Shown in pieces: positions 1 to 8,429 of a stretch of DNA of 64,000 bases. Both the position numbers and the translations under genes were made by a program. How positions within the stretch are numbered: position 1 is the first letter of the stretch; every line of letters starts with the position of its first letter. The DNA is taken from assembly GCA_038216655.1 (NCBI GenBank), contig JBBQPZ010000020.1:1-64000 (forward strand), written 5' to 3'. The DNA is from JAFDWR01 sp038216655. GTDB lineage: Bacteria > Armatimonadota > Fimbriimonadia > Fimbriimonadales > Fimbriimonadaceae. The notes beneath the pieces are model-generated. The model worked only from the letters and a program-made list of their open reading frames with translations, ran no database searches and had not been told where the DNA came from.

Positions 1-411
1 CCAGGACCACTACAACAACCACCGACCTCATCTAGGACTCGGCGGACTGACCCCCGCGAGCTTCAAGCAGAAGTCGCAAACGACACAAGAGGAGAGCAGA
101 ATCCTATATTCCTAGACTGGAAACTTATTGGGGACCGGTCACCGGCTCTCCATGATGAGCAATGTTCAGAGCGGCGAATGCTGGCTCACATAGTCACCCT
201 CGAAAGGAATGCAATCTCGGTGTTGGCCTCAGTTGCCATGTTCAATCAGACCCGCTACAAGGTGCTTCTAGCAAAGGACCCGTCCCCAGACTTTAGGGTC
301 TATGGATACGGAAGTGCATTCAACTTCAAGGGCAAGAACATCCTTGCGATGGAGTCAAGAATTCACTACAGCCGAATCTCTACTTTGACTGGCTTTCCTG
401 TTGAGGAATGA
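1..411 (+). CDS. 3' part of an unrecognised protein gene, 5' end outside the window
   Basis: Frame 1 is open from the first base to the TGA at 409-411 (136 residues). The first in-frame ATG is only at 178, so the gene most likely begins upstream of the window. The tail has a regular mixture of aliphatic, aromatic and charged residues, including YKVLLAKDPSPDFRVYGYG and a hydrophobic patch ISVLASVAMF. I do not recognise a family. Codons are less G+C-biased than in the genes to the right, which could mean a transferred gene. The first 57 residues are proline/arginine/threonine-rich and may be linker or non-coding. Confidence 0.4.
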   Translation, partial: PGPLQQPPTSSRTRRTDPRELQAEVANDTRGEQNPIFLDWKLIGDRSPALHDEQCSERRMLAHIVTLERNAISVLASVAMFNQTRYKVLLAKDPSPDFRVYGYGSAFNFKGKNILAMESRIHYSRISTLTGFPVEE

Positions 412-988
412 GGGCCTTGACTTAGCGGTCACCACCGAAGGGCGACTTTGTTGGCCTTGCCTGAGATTCATAGAAAGACATCAGAGCCTTCACTGACCAT
501 AAATACTGTTCTCGCGAGTACTTGAGAGTCGCAAACATCAAGGCGCGCGCCGCCGACAACGTCACGGGGTAAGAGACGTGTCGGGGCGCGGCCAAATTGA
601 TCGGAATCTCCCATTGAGAGACTCAGGCTTGCGGATCGTCACAGCCGGCCTTTGAGAACGTGATGGTTGACGAAACTGATCGGGCGAGGCTATGAAGTTG
701 TGCGAGGCACGAAGCCGCGACATCCTCTGCGAAGAGACGATGTGCCGATTCCTATGGGTGAGCCCATCATCATCGAGAGTTGGATAGGTCCCGGCGGTAC
801 AGGCGGGAATTCCCGCTTCTGAGGTCGGAGGCGCGAGAGCGCGACGGTGAAGTTGACTCCAGGTCAATCCCGGATTCCCACTCTGGGTACCAGATCTACC
901 GTGAGATCGTGCAGAATTGCCACGCGTCCTGCGATCCTGAGGGCGGCCTGAGCCGCCCCGACAGGTCGAGGGCGGGGTAACCCTTGGG
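412..988. other. Gene-free stretch
   Basis: About 580 bases with no convincing ORF on either strand. Reading frames are short or arginine/proline/serine-rich shadows. A short GC hairpin lies near 941-960, downstream of the small minus-strand gene that ends at 989, and could help end its transcript. Confidence 0.5.
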
Positions 989-1273
989 TTAAAGGCTGTG
1001 GTAGACGACCGGAGCGGAGACGCCCAAATCGTGCTTGAGCTCGGTCGCCTGCCAAGCGGCGGCGAAGAGGAGCGGCGTGCCGATGAGGGCGAGAGCAACG
1101 CCGAGGGCCTGGCAATCACCCTTGACATTCTCAAGGCGCTGGCTGGCGGTGGCGGCGAACTCTTGAACGCGGGCGACGGCGCGGCGGAACATCCCTTCGA
1201 AGGTCGGGATGAGGCTATTGGGTCGAACGTCGGTTGCGTAGTTTGGAAGAGAGAGCGAACGGCTGCTGTACAT
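989..1273 (-). CDS. Small predicted membrane protein
   Basis: 94 residues of unrecognised family. Residues about 1-50 are basic and polar. One hydrophobic segment of about 20 residues (ALGVALALIGTPLLFAAAW) follows near the C-terminus, so a single-pass inner-membrane protein is likely. The ATG is preceded by an AGGGG-type ribosome site about 10 bases upstream. It lies 147 bases downstream of the C39-like peptidase on the same strand and may share its transcript. A longer overlapping frame on this strand is arginine/serine-rich and looks like a shadow. Confidence 0.5.
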   Translation of the reverse strand: MYSSRSLSLPNYATDVRPNSLIPTFEGMFRRAVARVQEFAATASQRLENVKGDCQALGVALALIGTPLLFAAAWQATELKHDLGVSAPVVYHSL

Positions 1274-1420
1274 TTTGATTTACCCCTGATGGATCTCTTT
1301 TTCGTCTGATCCGTGGAAACCAAAGGTTGCAATCAAAGTGCCGTTGAGGCCGGTAATTTGCCGAGTCTTTTGAGAATCTTCAACAAGTTGGGCACCGATC
1401 CGGCGGAAGAAGTGTTGCGC

Positions 1421-2455
1421 TCAATCCTCCAGCCACATGCCCCCGCCGCCCTTCGGTGCGGGCACCGACAAGGGGTGCACGATGTAGACCGTTCGCTGCG
1501 AGTGCCGCCATGCGGCTTCGAAATCGACCGATCTGTACGAGCGCCTCAGTTCCTCCCGCTTGGCCGGATCGTTGAAGATGGGATCGCCGCTGGCGTCGAA
1601 TCCCACGAGAACGATCAAATGCCCCTTCTCTTTTGGGTCGAGGGGCTGGCCATGAAGAAGACTGCGCGCCACGCTGCAGACCACGGGGATGCCCGCTTCG
1701 ATCCAGGGTCGAAGGTCATGGAACGAGCCAAACCGGGCAACATACGAGCGCATACCCGGAAAGCTGCCAGCATAGGCGACGTTGAACGACCAGTTCCCGG
1801 CCCCGTCGTAAACCGTGTCCCAGACCCCGTCGGTGACCTCGAGCACGTCCTTGGCCAAGTCGGAGCGTCCGAGACGCACTCCCCAGTGCTCCAGCACCAT
1901 CGCAAGCGCGGTCGGGCTGCAGATAACCTCCGGCTTCGGATAGTCGCCCTGGGCTTTTCTGGGCACGTCGATCGGCTCAATCGGAACCTCTGTCAAATTC
2001 ACAGGGAACGCCCCCGACGATGGGGCGCAAAAGCTTAGCGTCAGCAAGCCGATTCTCGCGGATGTCTCCGGAGCCACCGTCACGCGGAGATCGACTGAAG
2101 TCGCATCAAAGTCGCTCAGGCGGAGCGTGTCCGTGAGCACCTCGCCATCCGCGTCCTTTTGGTCCTTCACACTCTGGCGCACCCCCGCCGTCCCGTCGAG
2201 GTTCCACTGTCCGAATGAATACCATTTGGTGAGGCCATGTGGCTTATGAGCCCGAATCTCGATCATAAGCTGGGTCCGACCGGGGCTCGGCAGATTCCAA
2301 CTCGGAATCACCTCGCGAAACACCGTCCCCGGCGTAATGTTCTCCACAACCTGCGTCACCGGCGCGGACGACCGAAATTCGCGTTGCGGCAAAGTCACCC
2401 GTACAAGGCGGGGCACAGCGCTGAGTTGAAAGGCGGCGAGAAAGAGCGTGACCAT
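1421..2455 (-). CDS. Secreted C39-like cysteine peptidase (peptidase_C39_2 type)
   Basis: 344 residues with a short N-terminal hydrophobic segment that could be a signal peptide. Residues 30-150 form a beta-rich region. A papain-fold peptidase follows: catalytic Cys about residue 179 in EVICSPTALAMVLEHWG, His about 279 in KGHLIVLVGFD, and an Asp/Asn in the IFNDPA loop near 297. This Cys-His-Asn/Asp order is known for C39-family peptidases, including stand-alone ones not tied to bacteriocin export. No ABC transporter is nearby, so a general secreted peptidase is more likely than a leader peptidase. Substrate unknown. Divergent from rpsD. Confidence 0.75.
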   Translation of the reverse strand: MVTLFLAAFQLSAVPRLVRVTLPQREFRSSAPVTQVVENITPGTVFREVIPSWNLPSPGRTQLMIEIRAHKPHGLTKWYSFGQWNLDGTAGVRQSVKDQKDADGEVLTDTLRLSDFDATSVDLRVTVAPETSARIGLLTLSFCAPSSGAFPVNLTEVPIEPIDVPRKAQGDYPKPEVICSPTALAMVLEHWGVRLGRSDLAKDVLEVTDGVWDTVYDGAGNWSFNVAYAGSFPGMRSYVARFGSFHDLRPWIEAGIPVVCSVARSLLHGQPLDPKEKGHLIVLVGFDASGDPIFNDPAKREELRRSYRSVDFEAAWRHSQRTVYIVHPLSVPAPKGGGGMWLED

Positions 2456-2580
2456 CGAAAGTTATTGAAACCGGTATACCTCTCAACAAAATCAGACGTC
2501 CCAAATCCTGCGAGAGTGAGGTATCCTTCCGGGGTTCAGAGGAAGGGCTGCGTGTATCTGCGAGCCCACCAACAGATTTT
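2456..2580 (+). promoter_or_regulatory. Intergenic leader of rpsD
   Basis: 125 bases between the divergent C39-like peptidase and rpsD. A small stem CCTTCC (2525-2530) pairs with GGAAGG (2541-2546) about 35 bases before the rpsD start. No clear Shine-Dalgarno precedes the ATG. S4 represses its own mRNA through structured leaders in several phyla, so this leader could be an S4 site, but nothing in the sequence proves it. Confidence 0.25.
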
Positions 2581-3189
2581 ATGGCGACCTATCGAGGAAG
2601 AAAGAACGACATTTGCCGCACGGTTGGCTACGACATTTGGGGACGCCCCAACAAGTCGGTAACCAAGCGCCCTTATCCCATGGGCCAGCACGGTCCCAAT
2701 ATGAAGGATCGTCGGCAATCCGAGTACGGCGAGCAGCTCCTGGCTAAGCAGGTCATCCGCCGCTACTACAACATGCTTGAGAAGCAGTTCTCGAACACGT
2801 TTGCGAAAGCCCAGCGGATGAGCGGCAACACCAGCCTGAACTTCCTTCGCCTGCTTGAGCTTCGCCTGGCCACCTCGGTCTGGCGACTCGGCTATGCGAA
2901 GAGCATCTTCCAGGCCCGCCAGTTCGTTTCGCACAATCACGTGACCGTCAACGGCCGCGTGGTGAACATCTCGAGCTTCCAACTGAAGGTCGGCGATGTG
3001 ATCGCCGTTCGCGATCGCGACGCCAGCCGAGGCATCGCTCGCGCCAACCACTTCGAAGGTGCCGCGATTCCTCCGTACATGGATCCGGACGTCACTAACT
3101 TCAGCGGCAAGATCGTAGCCCTGCCCGAGCGAGAGGACTTCCCCAAGTTCTTCCAAGAGCAGCAGGTCGTCGAATTCTACGCCCGCTAA
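2581..3189 (+). CDS. rpsD: 30S ribosomal protein S4
   Basis: 202 residues, normal length for uS4, an early-binding 16S rRNA protein that starts assembly of the 30S body. The N-terminal domain carries RPYPMGQHG, followed by LLAKQVIRRYYNMLEKQF. The S4 RNA-binding domain spans about residues 92-155 (LELRLATSVWRLGYAKS through QARQFVSHNHVTVNGRVVN). Only one cysteine is present (residue 12), so the N-terminal four-Cys zinc knuckle of C+ S4 proteins is absent and this is the zinc-independent form. The gene stands alone, not beside rpsM/rpsK/rpoA, and ends at a strong terminator, so it forms its own unit. Confidence 0.97.
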   Translation: MATYRGRKNDICRTVGYDIWGRPNKSVTKRPYPMGQHGPNMKDRRQSEYGEQLLAKQVIRRYYNMLEKQFSNTFAKAQRMSGNTSLNFLRLLELRLATSVWRLGYAKSIFQARQFVSHNHVTVNGRVVNISSFQLKVGDVIAVRDRDASRGIARANHFEGAAIPPYMDPDVTNFSGKIVALPEREDFPKFFQEQQVVEFYAR

Positions 3190-3203
3190 AATCGCCGCTT
3201 CGA

Positions 3204-3235
3204 CGCCCCGTGCCAACCTGGCACGGGGCGTTTTT
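3204..3235 (+). terminator. Intrinsic terminator of rpsD
   Basis: A perfect 11-bp stem, CGCCCCGTGCC paired with GGCACGGGGCG, with a 5-base loop, is followed directly by TTTTTA. It sits 15 bases after the rpsD stop. Confidence 0.93.
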
Positions 3236-3309
3236 ATTTGCTCAGGAACTTGCCCAACGCAATTCGGGTCATATCAACCAAATGGCGCTGCGTGCGCCGG
3301 GGACTCCCG

Positions 3310-3732
3310 ATGAACAAATATTCCATTCTCGTGGCCGTGGCCGCCTTTTCACTCCTCGCCGGTTGCACGCCGGAAGGACGCCAAGACATGGCGGAGGGCG
3401 CATCGAAGGTTGGTGAAGGCATCAAGAAGGACGCCGAAACCACCGGTAAGGTGCTGAAGGATCAGAGCGAAAAGGCCAAGCAATCCGCCGACAACGCCCT
3501 CATGAGCACCAAGGTCAAGGACGCGCTCAACCAGGTCAAGGACATTGACTCGTCCAAGATCAATGTCGATACCGACACGGACAAAATCATCCACCTCAAG
3601 GGGACCGTTCCCACGGATGAGCAGAAGACCAAGGCGAATGAACTGGCCACCCGCGTGGCTGCCGAAGGCTACAAGGTCAAGGATGAACTGACCGTGCTGG
3701 CCGCCTCGCCGTCAAAGACGCCTTCAAACTAA
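3310..3732 (+). CDS. BON-domain lipoprotein
   Basis: 140 residues from the ATG at 3310. The signal MNKYSILVAVAAFSLLAGC has a lipobox (LLAG/C), so the protein should be lipidated on Cys19 and anchored to a membrane, probably facing the periplasm. Residues 25-65 are a lysine/alanine-rich helix. Residues about 65-132 match a BON domain, with the ...INVDTDTDKIIHLKGTVPT strand-loop and the ELATRVAAEGYKVKDELTV end. BON proteins of the OsmY/DolP type bind phospholipid surfaces and maintain envelope integrity. An upstream start at 3238 would overlap the terminator and add residues before the signal, so it was not chosen. Confidence 0.85.
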   Translation: MNKYSILVAVAAFSLLAGCTPEGRQDMAEGASKVGEGIKKDAETTGKVLKDQSEKAKQSADNALMSTKVKDALNQVKDIDSSKINVDTDTDKIIHLKGTVPTDEQKTKANELATRVAAEGYKVKDELTVLAASPSKTPSN

Positions 3733-3747
3733 GGCTCGCAGGCTAAG

Positions 3748-3778
3748 GATAGGTCCTATACGGCGTATAAGACCTATC
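3748..3778. terminator. Hairpin between convergent genes
   Basis: GATAGGTC (3748-3755) pairs with GACCTATC (3771-3778). An inner TATAC/GTATA stem follows after a single mismatch. It sits between the stops of the BON lipoprotein gene (+) and pepF (-) and could stop transcription from both sides, although T-tracts are poor. Confidence 0.55.
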
Positions 3779-3786
3779 TTCAAGGA

Positions 3787-5553
3787 TTAGACCAGCTTCT
3801 CGAAAGCGTCGATGTCGCCCCGAATCTGGTCCAACGATCCCCGCCAGAAGTCGATCGACCGAATGTCGATCCCAAAGCGCGCGCTGAGCGTCGCCGCGTC
3901 GGCCATTCCTGTCGACGAAAGCAGGTCGTCGTAACGCGCCTGGAACCCCGCCGGCTCGCGTTGGTACACCGCGTACAGCCCGAGGGCGAACAGCAGGCCG
4001 AACATGTACGGGAAGTTGTAGAACGAGTACGTGCTGTAGTAGTGAGGCTTGGCCGCCCACATGTACGGGTGCAGGAACTCAGGATCAATCCCATCGCCGT
4101 AGGTCTGAAGCTGAGCGTCGCGCATCGCCTCGCATAGCTCCGCCGCCGACAGATCACGCGCCTTGCGCTTCTCGAACACCGCCTGCTCAAACAAGAAACG
4201 ACTGGTGATATCCACCACAACTTGACACGAGCCCTGCAGCGACGCTTCCAGGATCGTCAACTTCTCCTCCGGGGTTCCGGTGGCGAGTCCGGCTTGCCGG
4301 ATGATCGTCTCGCAGAAGATCGACGCCGTCTCGGCAAGGGTCATCGGGGTTCGCTGCTGCAACGGAGTGCGCGCGGCAAGGCAAAGCCCGTGGTATGCAT
4401 GACCCAGCTCGTGGGCGAGCGTGCTCACCGAGCCAAACGATGGCTTGAAGTTCATCAGGACCCGGGACTCGTCCTTGCGGAAGCCCGAGCAGAACGCGCC
4501 GTCGACCTTCCCCGCCTTAGGGAACACGTCGATCCAAGCCTCGCGGTACGTGCGTTCCGCGAACGCGCCCATCTTCTCCGAGTAGCCGCAGAACTGGTCG
4601 GCTACGAACTGGGCTCCGTCCTCGTAGCTCCACGCCCGGAACTGACCCTTCAGTGGAGCAAACAGGTCGAAGAAGCCCATCTTGGGGATTCCGAGGGCGC
4701 GGGCCTTGGCGTTCATGTACCGGCGGAAGTCGGGGAATGACTCCCGAGCCGCCGCGAGCATCGCGTCGAGGGTTTCGCGGTCGATGTTCGCCCCGAACAG
4801 CGCCTGATCAAGCGCCGAGTTCCAGCCTCGTCGCGAAGAGAGGGTGTTGACGGCACCCTTGAGTCCGTTCATCGCCGCGGCGACGGGAACTTCATTCGCT
4901 TTCCAAGCCGCGAGTTCGGCCTCGTAGCCGGCCTTGCGGACGGCGCGGTCCGGGTCGTAGGCGAAGTTGCGAGTCATGCTCATCGAGAGCTTCTGCGTGC
5001 CGCTCGGCAGGGGAACATTGACTTCGATCTGGCTGGAGACGTTGCTCTGCAGCTTCTCCCATCCCGAGGTGCTGCTCTGCGCGAGATCGCTGGCCAGCGA
5101 CTCCTCAGCGGGCGACATCAAGTGTTGGGCGGCGACGTGAATCTTGCTGAGCGCGTAGGCGTGGGCAGCGAGGTACTCCGAACTGGCGACCATCGCGGGC
5201 ACATCCAACGATCCAACCCACGCGGTCGCGCGGACGCTGAGCTTTCGATAGGGCAGCACGAGCATCTCGAACTCGCTCGCGGCAGCCTGGGCGACGTCGT
5301 CCTTCGAGTTCGCCGCAACCCGGCACTCGACGTAGGAAGACATCACCTCGATTTGCTCGGCGACTTCGTTTTGGGCGCGAATCACGGCCTCCAGCGAAGC
5401 CACGTCACTCTTCCGTTCCGCACTCTCCAATGTCTCGGCGAATCGCTCAATCACGATCGTCAGGGTCATGCAGGCGGCCCGGTACTCGGCCGAATCGGTG
5501 CCGGGGAAAAAGACGTCGAGGTCCCAGTTGACGGGAAGGGCGGCGATGCTCAT
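3787..5553 (-). CDS. pepF: Oligoendopeptidase F (M3 family zinc peptidase)
   Basis: 588 residues, the usual length for M3B oligoendopeptidases, which cleave short peptides in the cytoplasm. The zinc site is visible: HELGH around residue 380 (STLAHELGHAYHG), with the third ligand in MTLAETASIFCE about 25 residues later. The C-terminal helices end in WAAKPHYYSTYSFYNFPYMF and RFGIDIRSIDFW, as in the family. No signal peptide. It is transcribed away from the Lrp-type regulator that starts 56 bases upstream, so the two may share a control region. Confidence 0.92.
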   Translation of the reverse strand: MSIAALPVNWDLDVFFPGTDSAEYRAACMTLTIVIERFAETLESAERKSDVASLEAVIRAQNEVAEQIEVMSSYVECRVAANSKDDVAQAAASEFEMLVLPYRKLSVRATAWVGSLDVPAMVASSEYLAAHAYALSKIHVAAQHLMSPAEESLASDLAQSSTSGWEKLQSNVSSQIEVNVPLPSGTQKLSMSMTRNFAYDPDRAVRKAGYEAELAAWKANEVPVAAAMNGLKGAVNTLSSRRGWNSALDQALFGANIDRETLDAMLAAARESFPDFRRYMNAKARALGIPKMGFFDLFAPLKGQFRAWSYEDGAQFVADQFCGYSEKMGAFAERTYREAWIDVFPKAGKVDGAFCSGFRKDESRVLMNFKPSFGSVSTLAHELGHAYHGLCLAARTPLQQRTPMTLAETASIFCETIIRQAGLATGTPEEKLTILEASLQGSCQVVVDITSRFLFEQAVFEKRKARDLSAAELCEAMRDAQLQTYGDGIDPEFLHPYMWAAKPHYYSTYSFYNFPYMFGLLFALGLYAVYQREPAGFQARYDDLLSSTGMADAATLSARFGIDIRSIDFWRGSLDQIRGDIDAFEKLV

Positions 5554-5609
5554 GCCTCAGTGTCGCCTAATCTTTGCGTCAGGCACAAGCGAACGGCTAA
5601 TCTAATCAC

Positions 5610-6083
5610 ATGGCGACGGTAAAAACCCATCTCGACGAAGTCGACGTCCGGCTTCTGGCCCTGCTTCAGGACGATGGGCGGATCACCAATGCCGATCTGG
5701 CCAAGAGTGTTGGACTCTCTCCCCCCTCGGTTCTCCAACGTGTACGTGCCCTGGAGAAGGCGGGGCTGATCCGCGGCTACCACGCCCTCCTCGACGCCGA
5801 CCGGCTGGGGCTGAAGATCACCGCGTTCGCCATGGTGACCCTAGCGCTGCATCAAGAACAGCCGATCGAGCGGTTCCGGCGGAGCGTTCAGGACATCGAT
5901 GAGATTCTGGAGTGCTACCACATCAGCGGCGAATTCGACTTCATCATGAAGATCGTCGTGCGCGACATCCGCGCCTACGAACAGCTGATTCGCGAAAAGC
6001 TGAGCAAGATTAAGGGGATCGGCACGATCCGATCATCCTTTGTCTTGGCACCGACAAAGCACACCACGAAGCTGCCTCTCTAG
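5610..6083 (+). CDS. Lrp/AsnC-family transcriptional regulator
   Basis: 157 residues. Residues about 8-55 form the winged helix-turn-helix (DVRLLALLQDDGRITNADLAKSVGLSPPSVLQRVRALEKAGLI). Residues 70-145 form the RAM/AsnC effector domain (AFAMVTLAL, then CYHISGEFDFIMKIVVRDI). Lrp-like proteins sense amino acids and form octamers. It is divergent from pepF with only 56 bases between starts, which suggests that it controls pepF, itself, or both in response to amino acid or peptide supply. Confidence 0.92.
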   Translation: MATVKTHLDEVDVRLLALLQDDGRITNADLAKSVGLSPPSVLQRVRALEKAGLIRGYHALLDADRLGLKITAFAMVTLALHQEQPIERFRRSVQDIDEILECYHISGEFDFIMKIVVRDIRAYEQLIREKLSKIKGIGTIRSSFVLAPTKHTTKLPL

Positions 6084-6207
6084 AGGCACGGTTAAGAACC
6101 GATTAGCGTCGCGTTAAGGATCAACGGTTAACAATGTCTCCTTAATGTTCGCCCGTGAGAATATCTTCGTGGCGCGCCCCCAGGCTCGCCCGAAAGGACG
6201 AACCACC

Positions 6208-7173
6208 ATGCGAAAGGCATTTACGCTCATTGAGCTCCTCGTCGTCATCGCGATCATCGCGATCTTAGCCGCCATCCTCTTTCCCGTCTTTGCTCAGGCC
6301 AAACTAGCGGCAAAGAAGACTTCCGACCTGTCCAATCTCAAGCAGATCGGCCTATCTACGAAGCTCTACATCGCGGACTACGATGACAATCTGTACCCGC
6401 ACCGCTTCAACTGCCCCGGACCTGGTGCCGGCAGCGTTTGCGATGCCTATGTAGACCCCTCGCGACCCAGCGGCCTGACCGCCGACGCGGAGATGCTCCA
6501 GGACAACGGGAACGGCCCCGGAGCCCTGTATCGCTACTACTGGATCTACATGCTCAAGCCGTACACCAAGAACACGGCTCTCTACCGGAACCCGGCCGGA
6601 GACAACAAGTTCGTTGCCGACTCCAACCAGTCGTTCTATCAGTGTAAGGGCGCGGGCTGCACCGGCACCAACTACGGTGGTCAGAACAGCTATGGTCACA
6701 ACGACGCCTGGCTCTCTCCCGCCGGTGCGTTCTCGGGAGCTACCGGTCAGCCGACTTCAGTGGTCGAGACGACGGTTCCGAACGTTGCGAACACGATCAT
6801 GATCATCGATGCCAGCTACTACGGCGTCGTGCCGGACATCTTCAATGAGTCCGGTCTCCTTCAAACGTCCAAGTTCACGGGAACGGAACTCGCCGACATG
6901 CAGACGATGCTCGGCCAGCAAGGCGGTCAATACCGCTACTACTGGAAGAACATTGGTGGTTCCAACTGGAGCTACAGCGCCGGTGAATCTGGCCCCTTGG
7001 CGTCAGGTGCCGCGGGCATGCCCGGGAAGGCCATCGAACTCGGAAAGAAGCCCTTCGGCGGCAAGCTCAACGCCCAGTTCGTTGATGGCCACGCGAAGGC
7101 GATCGACTACAACCGCGCCATCGGCGACCCCTGCCTCTGGGTGACCAGCGGCGTCGCCGCCTGCGGCTCGTAA
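6208..7173 (+). CDS. Prepilin-like protein with N-terminal methylation site
   Basis: 321 residues from the ATG at 6208, which has AAGGA 9 bases upstream; an earlier frame-matched ATG at 6145 lacks support. Residues 1-30 are a type IV prepilin signal (MRKAFTLIELLVVIAIIAIL) with cleavage expected before Phe and an aromatic/aliphatic helix. DLSNLKQIGLSTKLYIADY follows, as in the DUF1559-like families. The C-terminal part carries FVDGHAKAID, the DG(H) signature of the H-X9-DG group abundant in Planctomycetota and Armatimonadota. Likely a pseudopilin or surface protein handled by a type II/IV pilus machine; none is encoded here. A paralog lies at 44808. Confidence 0.88.
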   Translation: MRKAFTLIELLVVIAIIAILAAILFPVFAQAKLAAKKTSDLSNLKQIGLSTKLYIADYDDNLYPHRFNCPGPGAGSVCDAYVDPSRPSGLTADAEMLQDNGNGPGALYRYYWIYMLKPYTKNTALYRNPAGDNKFVADSNQSFYQCKGAGCTGTNYGGQNSYGHNDAWLSPAGAFSGATGQPTSVVETTVPNVANTIMIIDASYYGVVPDIFNESGLLQTSKFTGTELADMQTMLGQQGGQYRYYWKNIGGSNWSYSAGESGPLASGAAGMPGKAIELGKKPFGGKLNAQFVDGHAKAIDYNRAIGDPCLWVTSGVAACGS

Positions 7174-7194
7174 GGGCTCAGCGGTCAGTAGAAA

Positions 7195-7224
7195 GGGGTG
7201 GGTGCTCTGGCACCCGCCCTCTTT
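7195..7224 (+). terminator. Terminator of the prepilin gene
   Basis: GGGTGGGTGC (7196-7205) and GCACCCGCCC (7210-7219) form a 10-bp stem with one G-U pair and a TCTG loop, followed by TCTTT. It lies 22 bases after the stop codon. Confidence 0.75.
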
Positions 7225-7499
7225 CGTGATTCGTGAGGGGTGCGGTTGTACCTCCTAGTTTCCAGCAGGGGGTGACACGGTTTGCCGCCAGCAAAGCCTG
7301 CCTAACCGCCCGCCAAGCCCGTCACGGCAGGCCGTGAAGTTGCTCGGAACTGCCATCGAACTTGCGTTGCAAGCTCTCCGCAAATGGCAACTCCCCGGGG
7401 TGGTCGTTTCGGACGAAACTCCTTCCGGCGCGTCACAACCGTGACCGCAAGCACAACAACCTATGAGGCGGGTTCAAAGCACCGCTCTCAGAGGGTGGT
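7225..7499 (+). other. Gene-free leader before the frameshifted PEP-CTERM gene
   Basis: About 275 bases with no ORF. An exact inverted pair GCCTGCC / GGCAGGC (near 7297 and 7325) could fold in an RNA. GCAAAGCCTGCCTAA within it faintly recalls the c-di-GMP-I riboswitch core, but the rest of that aptamer is absent. Any promoter for the PEP-CTERM gene must lie here. Confidence 0.35.
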
Positions 7500-8350
7500 A
7501 TGCAGACTAATCGATTTTCAAACATCATTCGGCGGCTTCCGGTCGCGATCCTAATTGCAGGTGTGCCGCTCACGGCCTCGGCACTCGGCAGCAGCTATTC
7601 CACCGGGTTCGAGGACTTCTCCCTCGGCCAATTAAGCCCGGACATGAACTCGGCCCAGGGTGGCTGGTCCGGTGGTGCCCAAGGTGGGTTGACCAATAAC
7701 AACCCGGGAGACGAAGCGATCACGAACGCCGACTCCCACGGAGGATCGCAATCATGGCGGCTCTCTCGAGGCTACAACAGCCCGGGCCAAGGCACCGCGT
7801 TCTCACCGAACATCACACCCCTTTCCCTTGAAGGCGATGTGTTCACCGGGTCAATCTGGTTCAAAGCCGTGACCGCGGGAGACAATTCCTCCGTCGCCAT
7901 CGAAACAGGGACGCCAGATGGAACGGATCGCGCGAACATCGTCGCTTACATAACGAATGGCGCGGGCGGATTGTCGCTGACCTCGTACACTGGCGCGAAC
8001 TTCGACAACGTCGGCATCGCAACGGGGGTCTCGGCCACCACTTGGCACAACCTCAGCTTCACGATCACGAAGAGTGGGTTTACCGACGCAACGTCACTCT
8101 CCTCGACGGAGGCTCCGCGATTAATTTCGACGGCAGCCTAAACCTGTGGCGACAGTCCCTATCGTTTGACTACGCCGAGTCAAGTCGACTAAAGCTCCGT
8201 CCCCGGGGCCAAAACGACGCCAGCACGAACGGTTTCTACTTCGATGACATCAGCTATAGTGTCGCCGCACCCGTCCCCGAGCCTTGCTCACTCGTAGCTC
8301 TCGGACTCGGAGGAATTGCCCTCATCCGAAGACGACGTAATCGCGCCTAA
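7500..8350 (+). pseudogene. PEP-CTERM sorting-domain protein gene split by a frameshift
   Basis: Frame A (7500-8141) encodes a signal peptide (LPVAILIAGVPLTASALG) and a beta-sandwich-like secreted domain up to ATTWHNLSFTITKSGFTD. It then runs into a serine/threonine tail and stops. A frame offset by one base (open to 8350) continues the same fold with NVTLLDGGSAINFDGSL and FYFDDISYSV, and ends in the PEP-CTERM signal VPEPCSLVALGLGG, IALI and RRRR. Joining the frames near 8075-8100 gives one protein of about 283 residues, so one base appears lost (or two gained). Either a pseudogene or a sequence error; as read, the product would lack its sorting signal. Confidence 0.8.
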
Positions 8351-8429
8351 TCAGCCGCTTCGACGCTCGGCTCCCTTGCGACTCGTTGCAGCGGAGCCGT
8401 TTCACTTTTATCCTTACCAGCACGGGCAC

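Noticed and set aside
562..1332. 256-codon minus-strand frame
   Set aside because: Arg/Ser/Pro-rich without domain pattern; overlaps the better 94-residue frame.
1313..2038. 241-codon + frame over the C39-like peptidase
   Set aside because: Shadow of the opposite-strand gene, which has catalytic motifs.
7280..7340. c-di-GMP-I riboswitch-like GCAAAGCC segment
   Set aside because: Only one short match; the GGGCAAACC part and conserved hairpins are missing.
8070..8085. Programmed -1 frameshift at GGGTTTA
   Set aside because: Frame A reads GGG TTT A, not G GGT TTA, so the heptamer is in the wrong phase; no downstream stem was noticed.
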